Part shown: positions 11,185 to 22,840 of the stretch, in pieces
Layout of the letters: the number at the start of each line of letters is the position of its first letter
How positions within the stretch are numbered: position 1 is the first letter of the stretch
NCBI RefSeq assembly: GCF_910594005.1
Contig: NC_057832.1
Location: forward strand, 106,217,152 to 106,281,151
Length of the DNA: 64,000 nucleotides
Direction of reading: 5' to 3'
From: Cervus elaphus
Lineage: Eukaryota; Chordata; Mammalia; Artiodactyla; Cervidae
Notes under the pieces: generated by a model
What the model was told of the DNA's origin: nothing
The model's input: only the letters and a program-made list of their open reading frames with translations
The model's database searches: none
Made by a program: the position numbers and the translations under genes

Positions 11185-11425
11185 TATAGATAATGAATAT
11201 TGTAATTGAACATACCTGAGTAACCAGCATCCAGATTACTAAACACAGAAATACAAGAGAAACCCTCCTTGTGCTGCTTTCCTCAAAGGAAAATTATTCT
11301 GACGTCTCCTACTATAATTAGTTATGCCTGACTTTGAACAATACATAAATGAATTCACATAGTATGCATTCTTGTGTGTCTGTATTCTTTCTAAGCATTG
11401 TGTGTGTGGACATATCATTTCCAAA
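11185..11425 (-). mobile_element. old L1 3'-region, antisense
   Basis: 'catacctgagtaaccagcat', 'gttatgcctgactttgaaca', 'catagtatgcattcttgtgt' and 'agcattgtgtgtgtgga' follow the antisense order of an L1M-type 3' region. Diverged and non-coding. Confidence 0.65.
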
Positions 11426-11611
11426 TTGGACGAGCAAAGTATTCTGAAGACCTTGATGCTTTATATAAAAACAAAAACACTGGCAAAATCTCTCAAAATC
11501 AGTATTTTTAGAAATCTGGAAATTAACTAAAGACTTGCAACAATTTGAGGAATGCTTTTACTAAAAGATAAACAGTACAATCTTAGTAGGAACCCAGAGT
11601 TTTGTGGCTTT

Positions 11612-12418
11612 TTCAGTTCAGACACTTAGCCGCGTCCAACTCTTTGCCACCCCATGGACTGCAGCATGCCAGGCCTCCCTGTCCATCACCTACTCCTGGA
11701 GCTTACTCAAACTCATGTCCATTGAGTCGGTGATGCCATCCAACCATCTCATCTTCTGTCGTCCCCTTCTCCTCCCACCTTCGATCTTTCCCAGCGTCAG
11801 GGTCTTTTCCAGTGAGTCAGTTCTTCACATCAGGTGGCCAAAGTATTGGAGTTTCAGCTTCAGCATCAGTCCTTCCAATGAATATTCAGGACTGATTTCC
11901 TTTAGGATTGACCAGTTGGATCTCCTTGCAGTCCAAGGGACTCTCAAGAGTCTTCTCCAACACCACAGTTCAAAAGCATCAGTTCTTCAGTGCTCATCTT
12001 TCTTTATGGTCCAACTCTCACGTCCACACATGACTACTGGAAAAGCCACAGCTTTGACTAGATGGACTTTTGTTGGCAATCTCTCAGCTTTTTAATATGC
12101 TGTCTAGGTTGGTCATAGCTTTTCTTCACCATCTGCAGTGATTATTGGTATTGCTCCCAGCAATCTTGATCCCAGTTTGTGCTTCATCCAGTCCAGCATT
12201 TCACATGATGTACTCTGCATATATGTTAAATAAGCAGGATGACAATATACAGTCTTGACTTACTCCTTTCCCGATTTACCAGTCGGTTGTTCCATGTACA
12301 GTTCTAACTGTTGCTCCTTGACATGCATACAGATTTCTCAGGAGACAGATCAGGTGGTCTGGCTCATCTCTTTAAGAATTTTTCACAGTTTGTTGTGATC
12401 CACAGTCAAAGGCTTTTT
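11612..12418 (-). mobile_element. BovB 3' half, antisense, internally deleted
   Basis: Antisense BovB from the 3' terminus (11612) through the C-terminal reading frame and into the RT palm-region sequence ('atgtactctgcatatatgtt', 'cagtttgttgtgatccacag'). About 250-300 bp that normally lie between the 'gtctaggttggtcatagctt' block and the 'ccagcaatcttgatccca' block are missing near 12130. The frame is dead. The antisense strand happens to stay open for 163 codons (11604-12095), which is not a gene. Confidence 0.93.
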
Positions 12419-12984
12419 AACTTACCCTAATAATATCCCCTTCTCCCAGCTCAATAATAATCTTTAAAAGCAATTATATTAGATGTGAAAACCGGCAACT
12501 TAGCAGAAGGTGGAATAATGAATTTGGTACACCTCAAAACCCCTTTCTTACAGATCTGCCATGATTTGACCGTTTTGGGAAAGCTCCATTCTTGTATCAT
12601 TTGACCTGACTTGGAGTTCTTTTCATGTGAGCTGCCCAGAGGGCATTTTATAAAAAAAAAAAAAAAAAAAAAAAAAATCAGCAAATGTGTATCATTGCAG
12701 TTGCTAATCAAAAAACTTAAAAGAGAAAGCTTAAATAAGATATCCTTAAGAGTTTTAAGGAGCTTTAATATATTCCTGGGAATCTACAATGCCACATACA
12801 TATTCACAGCTAAGAGCATGTACAGGGCTATGCACACATTGAGAAAAAAACCTGAGAAGATCCCAGACTCTCACCTCACCTTTGGCTGACTTGAGGTTTT
12901 GTACAAGCAGGAAGTAAAGACTAAGGCAGAGTTATAAACTGACTACTTGAACACTGAAAACAGGTACCATCATATACAAAATAC
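12419..12984. other. unassigned stretch with A26 tract
   Basis: No gene recognised. A run of 26 A residues at 12652-12677 could be the tail of a sense-strand retrocopy ending at about 12651. The sequence upstream is not one I recognise and no duplication flanking it is obvious. Confidence 0.4.
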
Positions 12985-13315
12985 GTAATAAATCCAGCAA
13001 GGGTGTGGGGCACAAAATAAGTAATCAAATATCAATTATATTTCTGTACACTAGCAATGAACAAGCAAATTAGAAAAGACTTCCATTTAAAGAGCACCAA
13101 ACCCCCAAATTCTTACAGAAAAAATTTAACACAAAGCATGTACTTAAAACTGCAGAATATCATTGAAAGAAATTATAGATCTACATAAATTTTTGAACAT
13201 CATAGGATGGATAGTCATAGTCATGGATCTGAAGAATTAAAACTGTTTATATGAACATATTCCCCAAATTGATCTATGGGTCAATACAATTCATTGTCAA
13301 ATGCATCATTCCTGG
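12985..13315 (+). mobile_element. old L1 ORF2 fragment, sense
   Basis: Degenerate sense L1. 'caattatatttctgtacact' followed by 'agcaatgaacaagcaa', and later 'ccaaattgatctatgggtca' with 'atacaattcattgtcaaa', match the region from the fingers/thumb segment onward in order. Frame broken. Bounded on the right by the TSD of the next SINE. Confidence 0.7.
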
Positions 13316-13325
13316 CTAACTTCAT

Positions 13326-13539
13326 GTGTGCATGCTAAGTTGCGTCAGTCCTGTCTGACTCTTTGAGACTATAGCCTGCCAGGCTTCTCTGTCCATGAGG
13401 ATTCTCCAGGCAAGAATACTGAATTGGGTTGCCATGCCCTCCCCCAGTGAATCTTCCTGACCCAGGGATTGAACCTGCATCCCTTATGCCTCTTGCATTG
13501 GCAGGCGGGTTCTTTACCAGTGCCACCTGGGAAGCCTGT
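13326..13539 (-). mobile_element. Bov-tA SINE, antisense, with TSD
   Basis: Antisense Bov-A part ('gcgtcagtcctgtctgactc') followed by the antisense tRNA head ending 'gccacctgggaagcc'. Exact 10-bp TSD CTAACTTCAT at 13316-13325 and 13540-13549. Confidence 0.96.
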
Positions 13540-13549
13540 CTAACTTCAT

Positions 13550-14249
13550 ATCTATCACTAAAAGAAAAAAGTAGTGATAATACTTTTCACAGTACCATGG
13601 TTTTAGAATTCTGTTTGCACAGAAACAGTATGTATCTTCTTGCTTCTGCAGTTCCTGAAGACCATTTATTTAATGCTGGTTGCATCATTACCCATGCTAT
13701 TGCATCGTCCCTTGTGCAGCCCATGAATATTGGTTCCTAATGACTCAAGAGTTGCTACTATGCTTCACTGATAATGAACACAGAGATGAATATTATCCAG
13801 AATGTAAAGGAAAATATAAACAATAATCCATTTTCTGGTCATGTTAAATTTGTGATTTCAAATATAAAATAACACATCTCCAACTACATCTTCTCTTGAC
13901 TACTTTAGGCAGTAATCACTACATTCTTAGGATGTGATCTTATTCAGTGTTGCCCAAATCCCTGCCTTCTGAACACTGCCACCAGTGGAGAGGCAAGGAC
14001 TCAGTGTTCAAAGCAAGGAGAATGATTCTATTCTGCAAGGAATCCTTCATCCAGCATGAAGTCTGACTCAGAAGAGCACAACCTTACCACATTGATTGGA
14101 GACCAAAAGACATTAATCAAGAAGCCCTCATGGCATTGTGGAGTAAATGTCTCATCACCTTTAGAAGAATTACGTGCAGTCACTCCCATAGATTACCTTG
14201 AATATGGTTCAAAATTTGTGAAGAGGGTTGGTGACCTCCTTGGATGCTT
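13550..14249. other. unassigned stretch
   Basis: No repeat or gene recognised. Short frames at 13429-13740 and 14056-14253 on the plus strand have no recognisable family. The first begins inside the SINE and is accidental. Confidence 0.4.
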
Positions 14250-14830
14250 ATGAGGGGAGTCCCAAGAGTAAATATTGGATGCTGGCATCCATGCTGTCCT
14301 TGGTGCTATATAAAGTGGAGGTCCAACACAGCGGGGTGAGGATCCACGCAGGTATCTCCCCACAGGACCCATGTCCAAGGGCCGATAGCAGACCATCATA
14401 GCCCAGAGCGCTGAGCTTGTCTGGCATGCTGGATTGGATAAAAACTGTCCTAAACCGATGTGTCAGAACCATCTCGGTGGAACATCTGCTTAACCCCAGA
14501 GTCTGGTATAGGATCTAAGAATACCCTGAAGTGGAGAAGCAGGGACTATAGCCCACATTAGCTCCTGGTATTCACACAGGGCACCACACCTGAAAAGCAC
14601 TATTAGCTTTGGCAGGTCCAGCTTCTGGAATGGGACTTAAAATTTTCTGAGGTTGATGCTTCCAGGACACACATGGCACCAGGTCTAGGCTCTAGATTAG
14701 CTGCCCGGAGAACACTGCTGCCCCTGGCTAGTCCTAGGTACAGGAGGGTGACTTAGAATATTTTCTGGAAGGCATTCCAAAATGTAGGGCCACCTGAAAC
14801 ATGGGGGCTCAGAGAAGGAAACTCTCTAGT
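14250..14830. other. GC-richer block of unknown origin
   Basis: Noticeably richer in G+C than its flanks, with a TATA-like 'tgctatataaagtgg' near 14300. It could be part of an old LTR or DNA transposon, or unique sequence. I do not recognise the family. Short minus-strand frames (68 and 74 codons) overlap each other and are not supported as genes. Confidence 0.35.
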
Positions 14831-14879
14831 GCAGTTCTAAGAATAAATTGGCAGAGATATCTACTAGTTCACCAAAATA

Positions 14880-15250
14880 CATTTACTTCTAGTCAAACAG
14901 CAAGATTGTATTTCCCGGGCTTCCTTAAACTTAGGTGTAACCAGGTGATTTCTAGCTAGTGAAATGTGGACAGAAGTGATATGTGCCACTTTCTGACCTG
15001 ACCCATAAAAATTTGTTCCATGACCTTCTGCTCTCTTTTCCCTTGCTTTATTGGATGTTTGTGAGTATTCAGAGTGAGCTTGGGTCCTGTGTATTGAAAA
15101 TGACATGGGTTAATCTTTCTGCCTGAATCAGAAGTGAAGCAGAACCCTGCAATCCCTACCTCAGACTCAATTCTGAGCAAGAAATGCCCTTCTATCACAT
15201 GAGACAGCTGAGATATCAGAGTCTAGCTGTTGTAGCAACTAAACTAATAA
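14880..15250 (-). repeat. ancient mammalian repeat, family not assigned
   Basis: The order 'gtatttcccgggcttcctta', 'ttaggtgtaaccaggtgatt', 'gtgaaatgtggacagaagtg', 'atatgtgccactttctgacc' and a terminal 'gctgttgtagcaactaaact' matches a widespread ancient mammalian repeat I recognise by its layout but cannot name safely. Strand is not certain. Confidence 0.4.
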
Positions 15251-15254
15251 TGTT

Positions 15255-16660
15255 TTAGAACCGTGTATATTTATGTCAGAATTCTTATTATTAAACTTCA
15301 GCATGTGAAATAATTTAGAAAGATGCATTATTAGTACTTCAGGCTCACTGTGTAAGCATTTTGCCCTAAAATTAGAAGTAGATAGTAATATTAGTAATGT
15401 TACTAATTTCACATGGAAGGAAAATACATAATTTATTTCTAAGAGAAATACATAATACAGGAATATAATTTATCTTAGGTTTAGCAAGGCTATTGACCAC
15501 ATGTGTCATAAATCTCTTTTAGCTATAATAGTTATTAATAAAAAGGTAATGTGTCATCAGCTATGTCAACACAGAGGGAAATTTCTAGTCAAGTTCCATA
15601 AAATGCTGTCATTCATTGGTCTGATTTCTCATTTTCACTGGCAAGTTGGATAAAGACAGATGGGAGATACTTACCTAATTTGCAGGTGATGGAAACCAAG
15701 AAGAGATGATATAATATGCCAGAATCAAGATGCAAAATGATTGACTGAAAAGATAAAGTGAAACAAAGAAAATAAAATTTAGCAAAAATATAAGATACAG
15801 AATTTGGTTTTAATGTAAATTAGCTAAGTATGATAGATATGGCTTATTTTAAGGAGTAAAATCAAGGACATTCCTGAAAGAAGTAGCATGGGTTCAAAAT
15901 TTAAAACTTGCCAGATAGGTCACCAAAATGATAACATAGCTGCTTCTTTAAAAAAAATTACTCAGATAAACAATAGAAGTGTAGATAGCTCTGGTACCCT
16001 TCAAATAGTAACTCTTAATGGAGGGGTTTTGGCAATCTGGGGGTGTATTTATTAATATATTTTTAAATTGTCCCAATGCTTCTTGTATGGTCAGCATTAC
16101 TGGCCAGCAATGCCAGATACATTACAATGCACAAGGCAGGTCAAACCTTCAAGGCATTGTCCTGTATCATTTATGACCTTCAAATGTCCTGCAAGATAAG
16201 TAAAAGTTGTTTATAATCATCTAAGCTTAAAACCTAATTTCACATAGCATTAATCCTAAAATATTTATGCAGGGTATTATTTTTTCCAGGTGTATAACTA
16301 CTATGTGGAAAGATTGTTCTTTGGTTTTTATTCAGAACTTTACCAGGGGCTGTTTACAATTTCAAAAAATTGTGTCACCGGTGGCTTCACTATTTGCTCC
16401 TGTATCAGCTATCAGCTGGCATTTGACATTAGTGCATTTATGGAAATACATATATAGATTGCAAATCTCTTTTCTGTTGTGCCTGCCATTGTAGTCTTGT
16501 GAAAGTTTTTAAATAATGAAGTACACATTATTTTATCATGTATCAACTTAAAATGTCTCATATTACACTTAGGATATTAACTTTTTGAAATTATTTTTTG
16601 TATATAGATTAATTTTCTATTAATCTTTTTAGTGATAGTAAAGACAGCATAATATTTACC
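15255..16660. other. unassigned AT-rich stretch
   Basis: No gene, RNA or recognisable repeat seen. Only short frames are present. Confidence 0.45.
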
Positions 16661-16672
16661 ATATAAAGAGGA

Positions 16673-16806
16673 AGCTCCCCTGGGTAGGAAATGGCAACCC
16701 ACTCCAGTATTCTTGCCTGGAAAATTCCATGGACAGAAGAAACTGGTGGGCTACAGTCCATGGGGTTGCACAGTTGAACACACATTGAGTGCACATGCAC
16801 ACACAC
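16673..16806 (+). mobile_element. Bov-A type SINE, sense, with TSD
   Basis: Bov-A body only, from 'aggaaatggcaacccactcc' to 'gggctacagtccatggggtt', with a CA-rich 3' tail. No tRNA head, so it is 5'-truncated. Likely TSD ATAAAGAGG (16663-16671) versus ATAAATAGAGG (16807-16817). Confidence 0.85.
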
Positions 16807-17066
16807 ATAAATAGAGGCACTGAGTCACAAAGAGGCAGAAACCACGATGTAAATGTCTATATTTCACCTATAAAAAGATTTGGTATCCTCTAGAATTTAG
16901 AATTGTAGTGAACTTAATGGATTGTGATATGATCATAAGGAATCTGGAATACAGGCCATTGGAGGAAAACATCAGATTCTGAGGATCAAGAGGATATGAG
17001 AGGAAATTAATTGAATATATATTATATGCCAAGATTATACTTATCTAATATTCTTAATTTAAATCT

Positions 17067-17187
17067 TTTTTATTTTGTTGGCTGTACTAGGTGGTATGTG
17101 AAATCTTAGTTCCCTGGCCAGGGATTGAACCTGCATCCTCCAGTAGTGGAATGGAATCCTAATCACTGGACTGCCGGGGGAATCCCC
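17067..17187 (-). mobile_element. CHR-type tRNA-derived SINE, antisense
   Basis: 'ttgttggctgtactaggtgg' leads into 'cagggattgaacctgcatcc' (antisense B box) and 'tggactgccgggggaatccc'. This is the CHR-type layout shared by cetartiodactyls. It lies 22 bp from an inverted partner at 17210. Confidence 0.85.
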
Positions 17188-17209
17188 TATATCACTTTAG
17201 AAAAAAAGT

Positions 17210-17320
17210 TGGACTTCCCTGATGGTCCAGTGGCTAAGACTGTGCTTCCAATGAAGGGGCCACTGGTTTGATCCCTGGTCAGGGAAGTTCCACATGCTAT
17301 GTGGTATGGGGGAAAAAAAA
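17210..17320 (+). mobile_element. CHR-type tRNA-derived SINE, sense
   Basis: 'ggacttccctgatggtccag' with tRNA-like A box ('tggctaagactg') and B box ('ggtttgatccctggtc'), ending in an A-rich tail at 17313-17320. Opposite in direction to the CHR at 17067-17187. Confidence 0.88.
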
Positions 17321-17371
17321 CTTCTGAGGGGTCTCCTCAAAATAAAAGTCCACAATAACCTGTTTAGGTAA

Positions 17372-17540
17372 ATAGGATTTTCATATTTAAAATTGAGGAA
17401 ACAAACTCAGAGCATTTAATTTGTCCAAAAGCAAAAGCTATCATGCTTGTTTATTTGTTTTGTAGCTATTGAGTTTTAAATAGAAGATTCAGACCAAAAT
17501 CTATTTTGCTTCGAAGCCCACGTTCTTAACTGTTGTGCAA
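17372..17540 (+). repeat. MIR SINE fragment, sense
   Basis: 'aattgaggaaacaaactcag' is the MIR core block. After a diverged middle, 'aagattcagaccaaaatcta' and 'gaagcccacgttcttaactg' match the MIR 3' half. Confidence 0.65.
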
Positions 17541-19848
17541 GAGAAGATTCATAGGAGCTGCCTCCAGTTACTTGGAAGGACTGATGTTAGAAAGGGATAG
17601 GTTTCACCTGGGCCATTCATCCAGCGGCTATAAAGCTCAGAATTGAGAAATTAAACAGAACTAGATTTTAGCTCAATTTAAAGAATTTTTATCAAAAATG
17701 ATCATCTCTTAAAAGAACAGACTGCCCCAAGAAGTACTGACCAGAAAGGTTAACATCAAACAATAAAGACTAGTATTGATGATCTTGTGTCAGAATTCTT
17801 GTAGAAAGATTTTCTGCATCTGGGTAAGATAGTTGGTCTAGAGTTTTAACTCACTTTTGACTCTGCTCTTCTGAATCATTTAGCTCAACCTTCTGTATAT
17901 AATAACCTCCTTCTATGCCACCTTGACATATGATTATGGAACCACTAGGAGCCTACTCTCTCCTATATATTCTTATCTACACTTAATTCATGGAACTCCC
18001 CAATATTCCATTTATCCTTGAATATGACCTTAAATTATTTTTGGAGCAGTGTGGAAGGGAAACATGTTTTCCCAAATAGTTCATGCCATCATAGGATAGC
18101 ACAAAAGATCAGAAAGATTTTTCTTACTCTGATCTTTTGATTTCTATTTGTTGGATCTTGAAATATTTGGAGGTGAGTCATGTTTTCAGATAGCCTTTGA
18201 TAATGAACCATTACACATTTGATCTGGCTTCCTATTTGTTGGCCAGTTCTCTCTGGAAGATATTTTCACTTCTAAAAAACTTCCTTTTATGGCTTGGACA
18301 CCAGACTAGAACACAACTGTACATATCATATTTGTACAAGTTTCAAGGAGCTTATTAGCACAGGTCAGCATCTTGGCCCCTCTTTCAGGAAATCTAGTGA
18401 AACTATGGGTTTTAAAACTCTGAGGTATAAGGGGAAAAGCTGTTTATCAAACCAAATACACATGGTATAATTAAAGACCTCCTAATGGTCACTCTCATTA
18501 TGGATTACTATCCAACACAGCTACAAAAGTAGAGAGATTTTTTTCCCCGGGTGCATCAGAACATGAACTTAAGAGGATCAGAGCTTTTTCAGCTTCAGGA
18601 GGGTTACATTGAGTCATACCTTGTAGCTATAGTGGTAAAAGGAAATAAAATAAAGGATTTTTTGACAAAAGAGTCAGTAGTAGATTGTCACTGAGTTGCC
18701 TAGGGCACTGGTCTGGAGACTTGACCTCAGAATTCCCAGACTTTGTGTTTCACTGCCTTCAACCTTGTTGACATTTGCTTGTTTGACTTTGCTTCTTGCC
18801 TGCTTCTACATAACAAAGTGGAAAGGAACACAAACTTGCTTTCAGTTAAACATAGATATAGGCCATATAAGGGACATTTGTGGGCTGGTTGAACAGTACA
18901 GATTACTCATTGGGAAAAAGTATTTTCAAATCACAGGTCAAATATTTATGTTAAAACTCACCACTCTTGAGTTCCTAACTTGTTACTGCCATTCTAAAAA
19001 TTAGTAGAACATGTCATGATGCTCAGGGATAATGGCTGTTCTCTGACAGCAATAGGAAGCAATTCTGTTTGTATAATAACAGTAAATTCTTTAGAGTTTA
19101 AAAGAATTATTTCAATCCAAACATATTACAGTCTTGGAAGAGAAGATAAATTTAGAGCCTGTATCAACCAGTGATCATTTAGTATATTACCATTATTCAA
19201 TAACCACAAGCATTAAATGGTTTTCCAAGGCTACACCCCTCTATTAATACAGATTGACTTAAAAATGACATCTCTTAACAACTTGCCTGATTCTGTTTCC
19301 ATGATTCCATATAATTACAAGATGTTGGGGTGTAGGATTCACATGTTAGTCTTTCAATGCATCCTATACCTAGCAAGATGCCCTGAACTAGAAAGGATTC
19401 TGTTGTGCATGTTTTGAATTAAATGGACATCGTGTGTTTTCTCCTCAACTGAACTTTTGTCCCCAGTGGGCCTCCCTAACGTTTAATCTGCTTCTTGTCT
19501 TTTTATTCCCATGAGGACAGTTATTCCTATAAAAAGACCATTAAAATGCCAAGAGAAAAATGAGGGCCTTGGAGGGGTTCTACTCATTCTCATCATAACA
19601 TGGATTTGTGAGTAATTTAGCTAATTGAACACAATAAATGCTGCAAGACATGTGGGCATTATTTGAAGGGTGAAGGATACTATTATTTCTGACAGGCTGA
19701 TGAGCTCAAAGTGCAGACTTTGTACAAAGTGGGAAAGTTTTGAGAATAACCAACAGACGTAAACCAAGCTGTCTCAGAGAATCAGATATTTTATCATGCT
19801 AGGCATATATGCATGACCTGAAGGGAATCTCAGGCTCTTGACAATACC
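17541..19848. other. unassigned stretch
   Basis: No recognisable repeat, RNA or gene in 2.3 kb, one of the longest repeat-poor stretches of the window. A 102-codon plus-strand frame at 18696-19004 has a hydrophobic stretch but no family, and its start and surroundings do not support a gene. Conserved non-coding elements could sit here, which cannot be judged without an alignment. Confidence 0.4.
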
Positions 19849-19869
19849 AAAAAAAAAAAAAAAAAAAAA
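19849..19869. repeat. A21 tract
   Basis: A run of 21 A residues. It could be a retrocopy tail, but no recognisable body precedes it. Confidence 0.8.
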
Positions 19870-21399
19870 GTAGTGTCCCAAAGGTTTCCCTAGGGCACTT
19901 AGTTGTGGGTTTGAAGCCTTGACAACTGATTTAGGCAATGAAAAAAATTTACTTAATCCACAATATCACCCAGAGAAAACCTTAGATTTTCAAAGCCAAA
20001 TCTATCAAACAAGCAGACTCTCACACAAAACAGGTAGATTAAACAGCGTAAAACCACTTTGCTTACATCCATAAATATAAGAGCAAACTGTATCTGAGCT
20101 TCAACTTCCAGCCTACTTGCAAATGATGTCATTATGCAGACCTAGCTTCAGCATGAAGACATAATTAGTATTCAGTCTGACAGAAAACCATTTCATTTAA
20201 TTCCACTGGCTGAGCTCCAACTGGCAGTATATATATGACAGCATACGAAACAGGCACTTCGGGTAAAAGCAGGCTTGGCATTAGTATGCTGAACAGTGAC
20301 CTGGAATGGGAGCAGGGACAGAGCAAGGTTGGAAGGAGCAAAGGAACAGAAAGGGAGACGTCATTCCAGTTCAGAAACCCACTGAGTTTGTGTTGTAGAT
20401 GCAAAGGAAAGAGGTTTATTTAATAAAGATTCTTATGCCCTGTTAGTCATGCTGTTTGACAAATTTATGAACATAGTCATGATTAACTTTTAACCTGAAA
20501 AATTTACAGAAATCCTCCTAGGAATTTACCTGGAATGAAAATCTGATCCCACATACTAAGTACCTTTTGCATTATGAACTGAAAGCTATGTGCTGTTTCT
20601 TTAACATGCTAATTCTTTCTTTGTAATCCTGAGTAAATTTTGCTTGATCTGGAAACTATCTATGAAAAGCATTTTATTGACTCAGATTGCAACTAACCAA
20701 TAATGACATTTAATGCTCCAGATTCATTCTTCACCCTTTCCCAATTCAGTGTACTGGGACAATGACCTGACAATGACCATCAGCAGTCTTTCTTTGTTCT
20801 AAGGTTTCCTGCTGGATTTTGCCAATATGAGACACCAACAAGAGGTCTGGAGGCTGGGAGAAAGTCCTTGCCAGTTTCCCATGGTTAGACTGTCCTCTAC
20901 TGAAGGTCACCCTTCCTCTTAGGTGACCCTCTCTGTGGAGCACTTTCTCCAAGTTGTTTTATTACTCCTGTTCCTTTTCTTTTTCAGGCCTAAGAATATT
21001 GCCTGATCTCATAACCTTCTGGTACCACATCACTGCATTTTTCCCCCCATGTATCTTGCCCATACCTTTGAAAATGGACCTTTTATTCAACTCACCTCAA
21101 TTTGCCTAATTTTGGCTTGTCATCTGTTTCCTAATTACTATTGACAGTGACAGCTTCTGAGATTACTGGACAAAAGTCAGAGTCATCCAGAGGAACTGAA
21201 AGTGAATGTAACCAGAGAAGGCCAGGAGAATTTTGCTTCACAGGAATGGAAAAAATAGGGAAATTAATTAGCGAGGTTATGAATAAGAAGGAGTCTTAGA
21301 AATCTGAGATGAGTTAATAAGTCATTGTCATGAAATTTGTGTCAAAGATGTGTCTGTAAATTTGTCACTGACCCTTTTGAGTCAGTCCCCAGCAAGGGT
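19870..21399. other. unassigned stretch
   Basis: No gene or recognisable repeat. 'ttctttttcaggcctaag' near 20977 resembles a 3' splice site, but no open exon with a donor follows it convincingly. Confidence 0.4.
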
Positions 21400-22840
21400 C
21401 CTCCTGCCTGGTGTCACTCTCACTAGTAGAAGGAGGAGGAGTTCAGTTCAGAAGCAACAGGAAGTTTTACTCTTTCATCAAACAATGGATAGGCACAAGC
21501 TGCTGCTCTTTAGCAGGTGCTCTCAGGACAGGCTGTGGGTGGGGCTGCTTTATAAGGATTTCATCAGCAGGGGAAAGAGTGGAGCTCTTGCAGGTGGGAA
21601 CAGCTGCTCTGCTTATGCTCAAGACTGCAGTGCCCAGTGCAGTTTCTGCGCACGGCCGGCTGCCGCCATGTTGAATTGAGTGTCCCGAGCAGAGCGCGGT
21701 CTGCCGGCTGAGGTGTCGGCAGCCATTTTGCGGTATGGACTCAGATCTGAAGTACCAGCTGGGAGGCCTCTGGGCCTGGCCTGGCCTTATGAGCCAGTGA
21801 AACTAGAAAGCACAAAGGGAAAAACAGGTTAGACTTTATTACCCACATTCTATTTCCCAGGAATTGTTAATGAGCTTTGCCGGTGACAGTGTTTCAAAGG
21901 GAGTGCCTTCTGCTTAGTGAAAGTCTCCGATTGCAGGAGGAGCTGGTGTTGGTAAAATTGGGTTTGGTCTATAAAACTGGCAGGAGCCCCTGTCCATCGT
22001 GGTCCGGTTCAGAATAGAGAAACTACATTTCCTGGAGTAGAGGTTTTCATTCCTGCTGACTGATTATTCTCAATTGTCCCATTTCATACCCTCTGCTTTG
22101 TCTTGACCAAAAGTTAGGCTTCTCTCTCCGGTAAAATTCCCTGAATTTTTAGCTTCTCCCGAGTCTGAACAAGAACTGACAGGGTGGAACGTTGCACCCG
22201 TCAGCTTATCCTGGGAACTGACTGCAGCCAAACTGTTCCTGTCACACTCCACAGGGCATTTTCTCCTGCTTGTGCAGCTGGTCCGCCTAAGTTTTATTGA
22301 ACTTTTGTTAGTCCTCCCGTTGTCTGTGGAGGGAAGGGCAGTTTTCCAGCAGTCGCTTCCCTCACGGCTCAGCTCTTCAGACTGAAGTGCTGGGCACGAC
22401 TCTGTCCCGGGCGCTTCTGCCATCTTGAATGGAAGTGTCCGGCAGCGTCTCTGGCTGGAAACTCTAACCTGATGTGTCAGGTGTGTGGCGTCTGACCACA
22501 GCCCCCTGCAGGCAAGTGAAGCTAGATGAAGCACAAAAGAAAGGGTAAAACCGTCTCACCTAGATTCCATCTTCTTTTTCCCAGGGACTGCAGCGGGCTT
22601 TGGTGCTGGTGCTCGGTGTACCACTCTTTGAGACCCTATGGACTGTAGCCCGCCAGGCTCCTCTGTCCATGGGATTCTCCAGGCAGGAATCCCGGAGTGG
22701 GTTGCCATTTCCTTCTCCAGGGGATCTTCCCGACTGGGATCGAAACTATGTCTCTTGCATCTGTCTCTTGCATTGGCAGGTGGATTCTTTACCACTGTAC
22801 CACGTGGGAAGCCGTAGCAATGGGCTTTGCTGGTGATAAA
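21400..22840. repeat. CpG-bearing LTR-like block with internal direct repeat
   Basis: G+C- and CpG-richer than anything else in the window, especially 21640-21760 and 22130-22460. The segment 21796-21890 (CAGTGAAACTAGAAAGCACA followed by a T-rich stretch, TTTCCCAGG and AGCTTTGCCGGTGA) recurs imperfectly in the same order at 22506-22840 (AAGTGAAGCTAGATGAAGCA, TTTTCCCAGG, GGGCTTTGCTGGTGA). The second copy is interrupted by a SINE. Upstream of each are similar 'ctgccgccatgttgaattg' and 'ctgccatcttgaatgg' motifs. This looks like two degraded copies of an endogenous-retrovirus LTR or similar GC-rich element in direct order. Family not recognised. Confidence 0.45.
22608..22813 (-). mobile_element. 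Bov-tA SINE, antisense, with TSD
   Basis: Antisense Bov-A ('ccgccaggctcctctgtcca') followed by the antisense tRNA head ending 'ccacgtgggaagcc'. The flanks GGGCTTTGGTG (from 22595) and GGGCTTTGCTG (from 22822) form an imperfect TSD. The insertion splits the second copy of the LTR-like repeat. Confidence 0.93.

Noticed and set aside
12652..12677. A26 tract as the tail of a processed pseudogene
   Set aside because: No AATAAA at the right distance, no recognisable body and no flanking duplication.
14290..14320. TATA-like motif as a gene promoter
   Set aside because: No open exon or conserved downstream signal follows. It is more likely part of an old repeat.
18696..19004. 102-codon plus-strand frame with hydrophobic stretch
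   Set aside because: No recognisable family, no splice or promoter context, and a length expected by chance over a region this size.
20970..21000. Pyrimidine tract plus CAG as a 3' splice site
   Set aside because: No convincing exon with a downstream donor. Such motifs are frequent by chance in AT-rich sequence.
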